Assembly: GCA_017311315.1 (NCBI GenBank)
Contig: CM029663.1
Coordinates: forward strand, 15,609,412 to 15,673,411
Direction of reading: 5' to 3'
DNA: 64,000 bases
Source of the DNA: Dendrocalamus latiflorus
Taxonomy: Eukaryota > Streptophyta > Magnoliopsida > Poales > Poaceae
Part shown: in pieces, positions 11,800 through 24,900 of the stretch
Position numbering within the stretch: the first letter of the stretch is position 1
Layout of the letters: each line of letters begins with the position of its first letter
Position numbers and translations under genes: made by a program
The notes under the pieces: generated by a model
The model's database searches: none
Told to the model about the DNA's origin: nothing
Seen by the model: the letters and a program-made list of their open reading frames with translations, nothing else

Positions 11800-14700
11800 A
11801 TGCAAGGCATCTCTGTGTGCGGTTCAGTCGCCTCGCCATATGGAGCAAATTGCAGACCAGCTTGTGTAGCTAGGAATTATCTGAGGTTGTTTCACAAAAT
11901 AAATTCAGTAAGCCGTGGAGCATACCCATGGCGTTGGTGTGTGAAAAATCTACGCATGAGGACTAATTGCAGAAAAAAGAATACTACACTAAGGACTAAT
12001 GCTAGATGGCTGTTTGGAGGAGATGGCCGTAGCAGTAATGCAAGGCTGGAGCGCAGTGAGGCTGCTAACGAAGACATCTTGGTCTTCTACTTCCAGCTGG
12101 ATTTACAGACACGGATACAAGTGAGTGTTTGCTTCTTTGTCATCACCTTTTAAAGTAAATATAAGTTACCGCCCCCAACTACTAATATTTGTCTTATTTC
12201 TATTTTTTGCCAATTAATTGTCTAGAATGCAATTTGCTAGTCGAATATACCATCATTGCACTATTGTGACCACTGATACATGAAAATGTTTAATATTTAC
12301 TTATGCAAGTCCAACCTCACTATAAAATTTCTTGGTTCTTACCAGTATGCATTGAACATAGAGCAATTTGATGTGGCAAAGCAATTGAGGGAAAAGCTCA
12401 CTGAGGTATCGTGATGACTTTCACTTCAAGATAAGTGAATTCATAGGATGAGAGCTCTCTAAAGAAAGTCCTGTTTTGTAGATCGAAACAGAGATAATTA
12501 GGCAACGTGAAGCTAAACGAGGCTCATCAAAGACAGAAGCTCAGGACAAAGCTATAAACCTTTTGCGTGTGCGGTATGTTAATGTTTCCATTTTCTCCAT
12601 AATAAGAAGATTTAAAGCACTTTCACATGTACATTTTCCCCATATAATGAATATGCTACAGCACTCCATTTTGTTAACCTATAGGCTATATCTTAACCAA
12701 AATCTGATAAGGGAAAAACGGTTGTAGTACACCCCATAGTTGGTTCATTTGGAAGATAGCTTAGCTTTATCCTTTTGTTGCAGTGCAGACTTGCAAAAAG
12801 CTGTTGACAGTGAAAACTATGCTTTGGCAGCTGAGCTGCGTGATGAAATCACTAAACTTGAGGTATACCAAAACTGATGTGCACCAGTCATGTGATGATT
12901 ATGTGCAATAATTTGAACTTTGAATGTTATGTAGGCTGAGTCTCTGGCAGTCTCTGCTAAAGCCCTTGCATACCAAAATGTGAAATATGCATTTCGACTA
13001 GGGCAGAAAGTACGTCACAAGGTACATGGTGAGTACTTTTGTGTTCACATTACGCTGTGAAGCTATGCAAAAGCTCAATGGCTAAGTATAACAATTTTTT
13101 TCCAAAACTCTGGCATGCGAAAAGGATAGCCAATAATTCCATGAATTGTTTTTTTTTATGTGTTCAAAATTTTCAGTATCTTTGAAGGCACATTTGTAAG
13201 GTCATATCATGGGCACAAATATTTTTTGCTTGCGGCTTTATTCCATTATTTGCCATTGAGCTTTTTTTTGTAGTTCAGTACTTGATATTTAATTTTCACT
13301 TCAGTGACCACACTGTATAGAGCTTAATTTTGGTATTATCTTGTCCTTAATTTTGCATCTTCCTGCTGAAGGATATAGAGCTGTGATATGTGGCATGGAT
13401 CCTGTATGCTGTGAATCCAAGTCATGGATGGAGACAGCAAATGTGGAAAAGTTGTCCAAGGGGCCAAAACAAACTTTTTATCAAGTAATTGCTGCTTCCA
13501 ATTTAAGTTGATTCAGTATCCACAGTTCACAGAAAATCTCAGTACCCTTGTAGCATCTGCAAGCTATATTTTAATGCTACTTTTGTCAAGTTTACATTGA
13601 GCTACAGGGGCACGATTGGCACAATGATAACAATTCATATATTATTCTGGCAAAGGCCAACTTAGTTGCTTGTTGACTTGATCATTGTTGGCATGTTTTA
13701 TCGGACCTATTTATCCTTCTGGGGCTAGTTGGGTCAAGGTCCTGATCTGAAATCCATAATTGTACACCCTTGCACACAAATCCTGAAATTGCTGAGGATC
13801 TTTTGCATGACTGTGATGCGGATTTTTCCTTTATTGTGACTTAGTTATCATTGAAGATAATTCAATATAGCAATATTAACCTATCCTTGTTCTTAATTTC
13901 CTCCTAGTAGTCTAGCCTGTCACTTATGGATTTGAGGTCATGGACAATTGCTTTGTTCTAATAATGACCTTCATGAGAAATTTTTGTTAAGTGTGAAATT
14001 TACTGTTCTCTCTGGATTCACATCTGCCTTTTAGGACCATTCTGCTTAGGTACAGCATTGCTCTGCATTGCTGATATGTCTGCAGTTCAATTTACAGTGT
14101 TCCTAGTCTTTTGAGACGGTGATTACAATCTTTGTGATTTACTGCCTAATCTTCCAGGTCCTGGTTGATGTATATGCTGATCCAGATCTCCTTGTTGCAT
14201 ATGGTATTATTCTCTCTTTTTGCTCATTTGACATAGGTAGTTTGTGAGTCCTTTGAATTTGATCTTTCTTTTCAGATAAAACAGTGCATGCCCTTTGTGT
14301 GGTCTTCAGATACCATGTACCGACTCAGCTTTGTTGTAACTTAAGTTCTTGCTATGCTGTTATTCATAAAACTTCCGCAGATATGTAGGTGTCGCGCTAT
14401 TGTTCCATGAAATCATTTGAGAAGCTCGCATTATTTCCCCTTGCTCCTACCCGTGAAAATAGAATTCAGCAGCTTCTGCACTCTGTTTACTATAAATTAC
14501 CTTTGCTCAGTGAAGGTGGACCAACTGTGTTTGTGATTCCACTGTTCTGGTAGACCATTGGTGGAAACGATGTCTAATGGGACGTTTGGTTCCCCGCACC
14601 AGGCCTTGTCCTGGTTCTGTGCATGCACCTCACCGTGTTTGGTTGCTCAGGCATGTGCTTCGTCCTGGCTGAGAGCATGCAAAAAGCACGTACACGCCTG

Positions 14701-15234
14701 GCCGCGCGGAAACGAAATTTGTTTTCGTTTCTCCCTGGCCTGGCTGGCGGGAGCCAGGGAAACACGAGCCTGGGTGACGGGAGCCAGGAACCAAACGTGC
14801 CCTAAAATGTGAAACTTTAATAAGCATACTTTTTTGTGTGTTAAATGGCGCAAGAAAACAAGAAAGTGGGATATTCCATAATCAAATCCATTGTCACTTT
14901 ATTTTATTTTTATCATATGCCATTTTGAGATATGGTTATTGTTTTATAATTTCAGTTGCAGAAGAAAATCTTTCAGCAGCTGAAGAATCGGAGAAAGTGA
15001 GTTTGAGTTCCTCATTTGCTTGGTTATTTCCCTTTTTTTGTCAAATCAAATTACGATGTTTCCGTTTGTATAATACAGGGAAGATTTGATCACCCGTACA
15101 TTGAATTTCTATTTTATGGTGAGGACACTGCTGGGGACTTCATTCCTATCAAGCAGCTGCGTGAGAAGTACGACCAGCCACGTTATGAAGCTTCTGGAGA
15201 TGAAAATGACGAGGATGGCAATACAAATAGCTGA
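11800..15234 (+). CDS. CLPF: Chloroplast Clp protease adaptor ClpF (UVR and YccV/HspQ-like domains), 333 aa
   Basis: In Arabidopsis ClpF is a stromal adaptor that works with ClpS1 to bring substrates to the ClpC chaperone of the Clp protease. Coding exons: 11800-12120, 12346-12405, 12482-12573, 12784-12862, 12935-13028, 13372-13484, 14158-14203, 14956-14996, 15079-15234. All have GT-AG borders and consistent phase, giving 1002 nt. The first 75 or so residues are basic and hydroxylated without acidic runs, as in a transit peptide. Then come the conserved ERSEAANEDIL and FQLDLQTRIQ stretch, a UVR motif (about residues 159-190, ADLQKAVDSENY...LAAELRDEI) and a YccV/HspQ-like domain (about 202-310, with RLGQKVRHK and YRAVICGMDP), ending in an acidic tail. 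The start at 11800 is the first ATG in the frame. Intron 7 (14204-14955) holds a MITE. The gene looks intact. Confidence 0.92.
14578..14802. mobile_element. Small TIR MITE in ClpF intron 7
   Basis: 225-bp element with inverted ends reading GGGACGTTTGGTTCC and, from the other side, GGGCACGTTTGGTTCC, flanked by TAA on both sides (14575-14577 and 14803-14805). The TAA target and GTTTGGTTCC ends fit Tourist-like MITEs. The interior is built of CAGGC/GCCTGG phrases in both directions. It lies wholly within an intron. Confidence 0.8.
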
Positions 15235-15720
15235 AAGGTGAGGTTTCACTTGTAATGTGGCGTTCATGTAACGTCAAGTAGACTGCAAATTCAATCTAAT
15301 CTGTCTCTTTGTGATGCATTCAGGTAGCAAGAGTCGTTTTGATGTCATTTCTGATGCACCACCACCAACTGAGATCTGAAATGATGAAGAAGCTAGGTAC
15401 TATCTGATGTAACTACAGTGGGCAAATGTTAGTGAAGACTGAGCCATCACGGAATTGAAAGAATCCACGTTAATCTGCAATGAGGCAAGCTACATGTACT
15501 ATCTGACCTTGCAGATTGGGGTTTACACTCATACAGTGTCCAATCCATGAAGCTTTGCTTGATAAAATTTGCAACTTCCTCGCACTTGTAAGTGCACGGT
15601 TAGTGAATGTAAAGAAGATCTTTGTGGATTTGCAATGTATAGCTGTACCAGTTCTTCTGTAACCCTGTTCCCTCTGACGGGCATTTGTACACAGTTACAT
15701 ACATCATACTTGTAATTTTA
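15235..15720 (+). other. ClpF 3' UTR region
   Basis: Non-coding sequence after the TGA. A GTGAGG soon after the stop (15238) and a TTCAG|GTAGC at about 15325 could bound a short intron in the 3' UTR. T-rich and TTGTAA phrases near 15600-15720 are compatible with poly(A) sites. Nothing else is recognised. Confidence 0.35.
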
Positions 15721-15942
15721 CTGGAATACACAAATAAGCTAAGGCTTCACACACAGCTGGTGGAATACACAAATTTGCAATGTATGGAGACCTCAGATTT
15801 GACTCCTTGTAAAAACCTTTTTTCGGTGAAAGATTCCCGGAGACTTGCTGTTGCCGATGGTTGAAATGCTGCTGTGAAAAACTCGAGAAACTTTGCCGTG
15901 CCTGCGAAGATATACTCCCAATATTATACCTAGGGGGATTTG

Positions 15943-18420
15943 TGTAACATCCCAAAAGGGGGACTGGTATAATTGCGAAAATTATAAAATCTTTTCATCG
16001 CTTTTTCAGTGTATGTCAAAGTTTCCGGTGTTTATGCGAGGTTCTTGATTTGGATCTTTGCTAAAATACAACTCAAGGACTTAGTCTGTGAAAATCAAAT
16101 CGAGGACATTTCAAATTTAGTCTGTGAAAATCAAATCGAGGAAATTTCAAATTTCCTTTGCAAGTCCTAAATCCGAATTAAAAATTGAAAAGTGGAAATT
16201 CAAGATCAAGAATGCGAAATTTAAATCAAAGCTAATATTAATCCCCTCCCCCTCCAATTGTCATAACCAAAAATGCCAAAACTCAAGCTTAATCTTAAAT
16301 TGACATTTCAATTTCATTAGAATTTTTGAATTCCCCAAAATTCTTGAAATTCTTTTGGGCCCTGGCCCATTTTCCCCGGCCTTCCCAGCCCTCTCTCTCT
16401 TTTGGCCCAGTCGGCCACCTCCTCCCTCCTCCCTCCCCTGTTCACCCTGAGCACCGCCTGCACCTAGCGCGAGCACCCGATGGCACCCTCTACGCCATGT
16501 CGCCCAGCCCACGTCGCCACTAGCCGCTTGTGTTCACGCACTCGTGCGGTGCGCTGGCCTGGCCATGCCTTGTATGTCGCCCTTGTAACGCCCTCTAGTG
16601 CGCACCACGTTGTGTTGAGACAAAGCCACCCTCGGTTTCGCCCGTCGCCCTGGTTTCTCTCCTCCCTCTGGTGCCCAACTTCAATGTCGTGCCAGCTACT
16701 CCGCCCTACGGCTGCCCGCCCTTCCCCTAAGCTCTTCCCCCGCTGCTAGCCCTACCGCACGTTCAATGTTCCGCCAGCAAGCGTTAACGCCACGACGCGT
16801 CACCTATCTCGCGCCACGTCCTCTACGCTCATCTTCAGTCCAAGCCAGCTGTGGCTACCACTGGTCTACCTCTGTGTCCCTTCGCCTACACCCTCGCATC
16901 GGCCTACGGCCTCTCGAGCCGCACGGCACGCCAACGCCACCGCTCAGCCATGTGACAACTACCTATTTCTCCCAGCTATAAAGGCCCAACCTGCCCTTGC
17001 TCCTCCCCACTGCTCCCCTTCCTTCCCCAAGCAGAGCACGGCCGAGCCACCTCCATGCCCATGCTGGCCACCACCCCTTCCCGGCCGCTCCGGCGAAGCT
17101 CCCCATGAGTCGCCCGCGTCACGGCATGCCCCCAGACACCTTCTACCTCCCCCCTCAGTTAATTGAAGTTTTGTTGCCGGAATCTGCCACAGTGGCCGTT
17201 ATCCTCAAGACTGGCCGACACTGCCATTTTCACCACCGTCGCTTCCCTAACACTCTTCCCCTCGATTCCTCCTCCTGGAGCTTCACCAAGCCACCCCGGA
17301 ACCACTCAAACCATCAACTGGAGTCCTCCACTGCTTGAGCCCCGCCTCCACGGGAGCCACCCACCGTCGCCCCTAGCTCCGAATGCTAGCCACCCCAGCC
17401 TCCTTCCGGCTTCTCCAACCCATGTGGTGAGCTCCCCTTGGCCCCCTTATGCTCATGCTCACCTTAGTCCGCTCTTCCTCCTCTCCGGATACTAGCACCT
17501 CCTCGGCCTCCCTTGCGCCCAGCCGCTCCTCACCACCACTGGCCCGCCATGGTGCCTCCCAACCGTGCCCGCCACCTCCCTTGGCTTTCTCCTACCGCAA
17601 GGTCCCATTTTGGCCAATCACCACCTCCCTCGGACCGCCCTTCACCGGTGCTTCCGTTGTCGGTTGGCCGCCCTTGCCTCCCCTATTTCCGGCCGACACC
17701 CTTCCCCTGCTCTGTTCTCAACCGGCCGAGCCCTCCTCTCTGTCTCTCTCTCTCTTATGACCAGCAGGCCCGACTAGATAAATGTCCAATGCTTGGTTGC
17801 ATGTCTCAATCTCCTTTCATCATATGATTAAATGGTGAATTCATGTTTAAGATTTATTCAAAAGAGCAATGTGATAAAATATGGTTTGTAAATAATGTTG
17901 GGAATAAAAATAAAATTATAATGAAAGTTCATGCAAATTAAATGGGAAACTTAACTTTAGTTATCGTGATAGAGAGTAATGAATTAATCCTCATGTAAAA
18001 ATTAACTAAAGCAAGATTTTGCGTGAACTATTTTCCAAATAACAAGTAATAGTTATCACATCTCTATCCCCCTAATCTTAATGTTCAATGTAAACTAGTA
18101 TAGCAAATTTCTGCCACACAAAATGATAATCCCGATCTGCTCATCTCCAGAAGTCATGAGGCTTCTCTTTTTAATAATGATTAAGATAATTATGATAAAC
18201 CATTTAAATTCAATTATCCAATATGCTAAGTTTGTAGTTAAAGATTCCCTTATTTAGGATTTAGAAATTCTCGAACCTGATCCGGGAGTCACTAATCTTG
18301 ATCTCAAATCCAATCTCCAATTAGATGTCTCCCTCTCAAAAACAATTGTATACCACTAATATTTATCTCGAATCCCAATTGCCGGTGTTTTAATACCGAT
18401 CTGGTAATGCAGAAAGAAGA
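15943..18420. mobile_element. Probable LTR-retrotransposon remnant (LTR-like, no coding region)
   Basis: The segment opens with a TGTAACATCCCAAAA phrase, a common start of long grass gypsy LTRs. It then has a long C/T-rich, GC-rich central block (about 16360-17760) that is open in several frames but has no recognisable domain, including a TATA-like CTATAAAGG at about 16977. An AT-rich tail with GTTCATGCAAATTAAATGG (about 17926-17944) follows. The layout resembles a long degenerate LTR. I found neither a second LTR nor a target duplication, so class and borders are uncertain. Confidence 0.35.
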
Positions 18421-19091
18421 CACGAGAATTTTTATACATGTTCGGGTCTTTTCCTGGGAGAATAATAACCATATGTCTTGTATTGCTATTGCACAAAGAA
18501 GAAGATTACAAAGTTTGTAATGCGAAATGCTTTGAACTATCTCTTGCTTGGACCAGAATCCGTCTTCCCTCTCTTCCTCGAGTTAGTTGTATTTTAAAAA
18601 CCTTTACGTGTGGGATGAAAACTCGTCTAGCTGAGGTAACCTCAACTCTGATTTTTTTCTGGAGGGAACTATACTCCAGTGATGAAAACTAGCATTTGGT
18701 GGAGGTAACCATGCACTAAAAAAGGTGGATATAACTTGCGCCACAATTAATATTGCATTCTCATATCAACTTTAGAAAATCTATTTCAGTTAAAACTGTT
18801 AAGTCTTAGAAGTTTTTCCTATTTATTGTATTTTCAAAACAATGCTTTCAGCAACTAAAAGAACCTCAAACCTCACTGGACAGCTTTGCATATATTATTA
18901 TTGTATTCTGTGTGGTGGTTTGATGAGTACCGTTGTACACACTCTTGCTTAGTTACCATTACTCGATCAATAAGAAAAGAAGGTCAAGCCCTGTGTGCTT
19001 TAAAAGGGATCGACAGAGCTGAAAGACAATGAGACCAAGAACTAGGTTGCGAACCCTAGTTGGCTGCCTATGGGCAAATCCTGAGGGTTCT
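18421..19091. other. Unclassified repeat-like sequence
   Basis: Contains ATTTTTATACATGTTCGGG (about 18428), a phrase frequent in grass LTR elements, then AT-rich sequence leading into the tandem repeat that starts at 19092. No open frame with a recognisable product and no RNA gene seen. Confidence 0.3.
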
Positions 19092-19650
19092 ACCTGTATG
19101 ATGTTTCCACTATTGTGTTTTATTGTTTTGGGCCTAATCGATCCTTGAGTAAGTTATTACTATATTATATACGCTTCTGCATGATATGTTTTTGGTGTAT
19201 AGTAATGTATCTATGAGCACTATCTAGTGATCTAGGGAATAATGCGGTGGAATCATATAGGATCTGGGTTTGCTAACTCGGGGTCTCACCTGTATGATGT
19301 TTCCGCTGCTGCATTTTATTGATCTCGGCCTAATCGGCCCATGAGTAAGTTATTACTGTATTATCTATGATTCTGCATGATATGTTTTTGGTATACAGTA
19401 ATTTATCTGTAAGCACTATCTACTGATCCAAGGAATAGCGTGGTGGAATCATATACCTGTATGATGTTTCCGCTGCTACATTTTATTGATTTCGGCCTAA
19501 TCGGCCCATAAGTAAGTTATTACTGTATTATCTATACTTTCGCATGATATGTTTTTGGCATACAGTAATGTATTTGTGAGCACTATCTACTGATTCAGGG
19601 AATAGTGCGGTGGAATCTCAGAGGATTTGGGTTTGCTAACCCGGGGTCCG
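19092..19650. repeat. Three-copy tandem repeat, unit about 167-196 bp
   Basis: Copies begin with ACCTGTATGATGTTTCC at 19092, 19288 and 19455. Each continues with a CCTAATCG-CC phrase, AGTAAGTTATTACT, GCATGATATGTTTTTGG, GAGCACTATCTA and GGTGGAATC. Copy 2 lacks about 30 bp at its end (the GGGTTTGCTAAC-CGGGGTC piece) that copies 1 and 3 have. The block closes with GGTCCGACA, a typical LTR end, so it may be sub-repeats within a degraded retroelement. Confidence 0.85.
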
Positions 19651-20010
19651 ACAATTCGCCCTAGGGAAGCTCCTCCACGTAAGCTTATGTGCAAAAGGCC
19701 CTCTGGCTTTTTCAAAATTGCGTACGGGGCCTCCATTTTTGCAGATAGGCCCTGCCACATCATCATTTCACAAAAAGGCCCTCTAATTTGGAATTACGTA
19801 TAGGCCCTAGATTTTTCAGAGAGGCCCTCCTTTTATGGGGTAAAGCCCCACGGTTTTTCTATTATTACTTATGGGCCTTTGATCTTTTTTGCAAAAAAAC
19901 CTTTGCTTCTCTGTAATTACGTATGTCCTCGATTTTTCAGAAAAAACCCTCTATGAATTGTCAGCTCTTTAATTTTGATCCACATGATAGCTAACGTGAC
20001 ATGGCACTGC
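19651..20010. repeat. Dispersed repeat, copy A (related to 45640-45960)
   Basis: AT/GC-mosaic sequence built from repeated phrases such as AGGCCCT, TTTTTCA and ATTACGTA. Its last part (ATTACGTATGTCCTCGATTTTT, then a GAATTGTC and TTTGATC phrase, then TAGCTAACG) matches positions about 45870-45955 with similar spacing. It has no coding potential. The class is unknown to me. Confidence 0.55.
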
Positions 20011-20688
20011 GCTTTCGCTGCTAGTTATTCTAGCAGCCCAGAAACGTTGCAGATTCTCTCCTTCATACGACCACCGGGCAGTCTTCACGTCGCCGACAGC
20101 TGCCGTTGTAACTGTAAATGTATTGTCCGAATGCCATATTTACCATATGACACCCTAACGAATCCAATGCCCGTTTGACTAATTCGTTTACTAATTAGAA
20201 GCCCTACTAACACTAAAAGCTACATTGCTATTATGTTACCATATTAGCGTTGACTTTTATGTTGTTTACAAAGTACTTAGGGGCAGGGAAAGAAAAACTG
20301 CTGGTTACTGGGCGGTTATCGGAAATCTTGGTGGATACTGGGAGAGAAAAAACGTTCGAAATCTTGATGGTTATAAATACACTTCCTAAATTGGTTTAGA
20401 TTTTTTTTGTGCTAAATTACTTATTATATGAACTAAATATGCTAGTCCCAATATTTTGTGCTAGATTTTCTCTTAGTTTTTCTGATTTTTAACGGGGGTT
20501 TTCAGTTTTTAAACAGTTTTTCGTTCAAATCGTCTAAATTCAAAATTTAAAACGTGAATTTCATCCAGTTTTTTGGGTAACCGTCACCCCTGCTGACCGG
20601 GTTTTGTACTAGTTCTGAAATTTCTAGCCCTAATGCATCGAATTTGATTGTTATTGACATGCATCTGTAGGTCAATGGTAAGAACGAA

Positions 20689-20919
20689 GCTTCCCTGTCC
20701 CACTGCGTATTCCCTTGATCTCGTCCGTTCGCTACTGATCCAACGGCTCACATCATAAGTTTTTATATTTTCACCATTTACCTATTTTCACCTGGAATTT
20801 AAAAATAAAAATAGGTTAATCCATCATAAATAATAAAAAAATATAGAAAAATAGATCAGTAGCGAACGGTCGAGATCGAGGGAATATGCAGGGGACATGG
20901 AGCGCGGGGACAGGGAAGC
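20689..20919. mobile_element. Foldback MITE with long inverted repeats
   Basis: The two ends form long inverted repeats: GCTTCCCTGTCCC at each end, then a CCCT-GATCTCG-CCGTTCGCTACTGATC arm on both sides around an AT-rich centre. The right arm carries a roughly 17-bp extra piece that repeats the TGTCCC phrase. Flanks on both sides contain GGTAAG...AAGCTTCC, possibly a degraded target duplication. There is no coding region. Confidence 0.75.
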
Positions 20920-21639
20920 CTTTTTCCAGTGGTAAGCAAGCTTCCGTAAGTTTGGCCGTAGCTAATGCATTTATGCACCCACTATCTCTGAATACTAGTG
21001 TGAATAGCGGGACGGAGGTTTCGTTCTTTTGCCCTTTGACGTGTGCGGGATGGACGGGTGTATGCGTACATTTGCTAACGACCGTGCGCGGTTGATTTCG
21101 TCTGGCCACCAGACGACGATGCTTTGATTGTTTCCATGATTTTCTACTTACTGCTGAATTTCACACTCATTAATCACGGGCAAATATGCGCCACGGCTAA
21201 AATTCTGACCACGTAGGACCGTTCACATGCAAACCATCCAAATCACGTAGAGATGGGATAAGATCAGCCAAATTCTCGTTGACCGCCCAAATCTCTCTCT
21301 CACAAAATACCATCTCGACAGGACGCCCTAGTAAAGTAGCAATCGTGCGGTAGCGCCGAGGCCGAAGCACGAACAGCCGGTGCCGTCCTGGCGAACGCGG
21401 CGCACGAACCACACACAATAAGTCGGGCATGTTTGGCAACGGCTGCAGTTTATGGCTTTTGGCTGTTTACGGTACAGATTACGGAGAGACAGATACTCAC
21501 TTGTGATTTTGGCTGGTACAGATGTGGATTTTTAACGTGTAGATCGTTTAACTTATAGACCTCGTCTTGAGAAAATACTCCGTTTAAAAAGGTAAAAATT
21601 AAAAATCATCGCTTCAAGGACAAAGAACAGAGCCGTCAT

Positions 21640-21963
21640 GAGGTAGAAACTCACACCTCACCTCACCAAACCCGGCCGAAGCTGTTGGTGACCGACCCCG
21701 GGACACCGAAGCCGACCCAACCTACCCCCTCACGGCCTCACCGCACGGCATTTTTCACGCGCCGGGGCCCCGATTCCTCGTCCGCGGCCGTCCCCTCCCA
21801 CCAACCTCCCTCCGCCCCCAACCATCGCCTCCCCCCTCACTCTCTCTGTTCCCCGCCTACAAATCCCCTGCATTCCTTCGCTTACCCCTTCCAACCCTCG
21901 CATGTTCTGAATTCAGAGTCCTGAATTCTTGTAGTTTCCAAGGGGCCGTGGTGGTGGTTAGCG
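21640..21963 (+). promoter_or_regulatory. Promoter and 5' UTR of chorismate mutase
   Basis: C-rich stretch with many CCTCACC/CCAACC phrases and a short CTACAAATCC motif near 21857, then CCTTCC and a GAATTC-rich leader directly before the ATG at 21964. This is typical of grass gene leaders. No exact start site can be set. Confidence 0.4.
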
Positions 21964-24900
21964 ATGGAGTTCAAGGTTGTCTCGAAGACATCGGCGGCTT
22001 TGCCCGCGGCCTGGCGTGGTATGTCCCAGGGAGCGCAGGGCCAGAGCGGCGTTGCCTTCGGATCGGCGGCCAAGACGAAGGCGCCGTCGCGGTGGGCGCT
22101 GCTCGGGACCAACAACTCCCTGACCCCCGTGACCAAGTATGGATTCTTTCCGAGAGATCTTTTGCTATACCGATTCCCCGTTTCTTATGCCTGCTTGTAT
22201 GCTCCTGCTTGTATGCTGTGGTGCTGGTTGTGGTTGGGTCTGCGCTTATTATTATTATGCGTGTACGGCTGCTTGTACTTCCTGCGCTGATCCTCGAATT
22301 AGATGCATGGTTCCCTGTTGGGGTGCAGGTGATTTATAGTATCTCCATTTGTGCGATTAGCCCTTGTGAATCGAACCAGGGTTGCGCTATGATATAGTTA
22401 GTGCATGAATTTGGCCATCGACTGATTCGACTTTGAGTTGGTTTGATATGGAGTTGGTGACTGAATTGATCTCCTATCAGTTTGGGAAGTCCTCGTTTAT
22501 ATTGATATCCTAACAACATGGAGTTGATTATGCTATACCTTGTGCTTGACAGGGCTTTTTGGTTGAAAAAGTTGACTTGGAAGCCTTGAACACGAAAGTT
22601 GGGTCGTAGTGGTTATATTGTTGATTTTTTGTTGTTGTTGCAAAGATGTTTAACCGTGCAAATTATTGCAGCATCTTTTGTCATTTCCACCCAAATAGGT
22701 CATTGACATTTGATGGCTTGACCTTAGGTCTTCAGTCTTCACATTGAAAGACCTGTAAAGGGTGAATTATTTACTTTGACTTCTCATATGAATATATGAT
22801 GCAGTGTCTTCGTGACTAAGGTTCATTTAGAAACGTGTGTGTAACCTTGAGCTGGTAGTTGACTTTGTGCACTAACAATGTATTAACCCGGTTAAGTTAC
22901 CATGGCGCTTCTGCTAAAAGATTTGATTTTTTTTAAGTTACCGTGACCGAGCCACTGTTGTTGTTGCAAAGATGTTTAACCGTGCAAATTATTGCAGCAT
23001 CTTTTGTCATTTCCACCAAAATAGGTCATGGACATTTGATGACTTGACCTGAAGTCTTCAGTCTTTACTCTTTACATTGAAAGACTCACGTTGTTGTTAT
23101 GTCTTAGTGACCAAGGTTCATTGAATTGTGGTGAAACTTTCCAGAAACGTATGTGTAACCTTGAACAGGCAATTGACTTTGATTACTAAGAATATATTAA
23201 CTCGGATAAGTTACTGTTGAGTATGATGGCTCGTATCCTAGTATTTTAGGATTTGGAATGGTATGATATAAAGAGCTCTAGATGAATCTTAATAGGGTTA
23301 TGATTCCTACTTTCTTTTGGAGTAGGATTTCTACTCCACTTTGGAGAATGACTAGAGGAGACTATATAAAGCTATGAGAGGTGGTCATGTAGAACCCAAG
23401 CAATCAAGCAAAGAAGTAACTCATCTAAAGGTAGAGATGTACGAGGGGATTAGAGGCTAAGTTATTTTTTAGCACTAGATTCTTGTATAGGGTAATAATC
23501 CAATGGTCTTAAAAAGTTTGAGAGGGTTGTGAAAGAGTGACAATCTCTTGTACACTTTTGAGGTTATGGTTAAAGAATTTACAGTCGACTTCACCAAATC
23601 TCTCTCTCTCTCGTTGTGGTTGCTTCGACACAATTATTTCAGTTCTCTACGAGATTTATCTACTTCATTCTTGATACTGTGCACGCTCATGTTGTATCTC
23701 ACAAACTCTGATCTGATATAGGGACTGCTACGCATAAAAAGGGGTATCAGTGTAATAAGTGGTATCAAAGCCAAGGATGGGTTAATCTGAATTGTGAAAA
23801 GGTTGATAAAGTCAGGTAGTACAAAATCAAGATCAATGTCGATGGTGTAGAATCGAGTAGAGAAATTTGACGGTGGAGAAGGTTTCAATGTGTGGTGAAA
23901 GACGTCTTTGTCCAGCAGGAACTAATCGATGCTCTTGAAGGGGACAAACCGGAAAAGACGTCTGCTGAAGACTGGGAGGTGATGGAGCGGAAGGTTATCA
24001 GTACAATTCATCTATGCTTTTCTAATGAGGTAAAGTACTCGGTGGTCAAGAAGAATTTGCTGAAGAAATTATGGGAAGACTTAGACGAATTGTACATGGC
24101 AAAGCCGTTGACAAACCAGTGGGTGCTGAAGCGACAACTGTACAGGTTGTGCATAGAGGAACTTACACAGTTCGTTGACCATCTCAATGCCTTTAACAAA
24201 CTTATTACACAACTGACTAGTGTGGATGAGAAAATTGAGGAGAATGATAAGATCGTTATATTGGCATCATCACTACCACCATCATAGGAACAATTGGTAA
24301 TGAATATTCTTATCAGGAAATCGACTCTCAACTTCAATGTGGCAATTATATATCTATCGGAGGTGGAGTTCTTGAAAAAGCCATCAGAATCTTTATCCTC
24401 AGGTGATCAAGCATTAGCTGTAGTAGGTGTTGCAGGCAGAAGCAAAAGTCACAGGAAGAAAGGCAAGAGCAAGGGCACGTGTATGCTATCTATGTGATGA
24501 GGAAAGTCACATGATAAATGACTGAATGAGTTTGAAGCACATGAAGGGTGCATGCTCATCGGTGGCAGCAAAGAATGATTCGGACATACTAGTCGTCAAT
24601 AGATCAGGTACTTCTCATGGATAGATATTAGATTCAGGTTGCTACAATGAGAGGTCTGATAAAAATCCTAGCCAGGAGAAGAAAACCGTGTAGTCAACGG
24701 TAGGTAATCATATCTCATTTGCAGTTATGTGTGGAACTGTAAAGACGGTTGCAAAATCTAGCAGAAACAACGACGAATGTGCGAGCTATTTGAAGAAGAT
24801 ATGGTGGGACCAAGCACGTGGTACTGATGAGCAGGTGGAGCACGGAGGCAGCACAAATCTATGGCATAGAAGACTGTAGGAACAGGAGGTATGGTTAATC

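Noticed and set aside
14558..14853. Overlapping ORFs in ClpF intron 7
   Set aside because: They coincide with the 225-bp MITE and its palindromic interior; not coding.
16326..17827. Pro/Ser-rich ORFs in the C/T-rich block
   Set aside because: Low-complexity sequence open in all three frames, inside an LTR-like segment; no recognisable protein.
21197..21439. Minus-strand ORF of 80 codons near 21.3 kb
   Set aside because: Protein-like composition but no recognised domain, no exon context, and only one short frame; too weak to call a gene.
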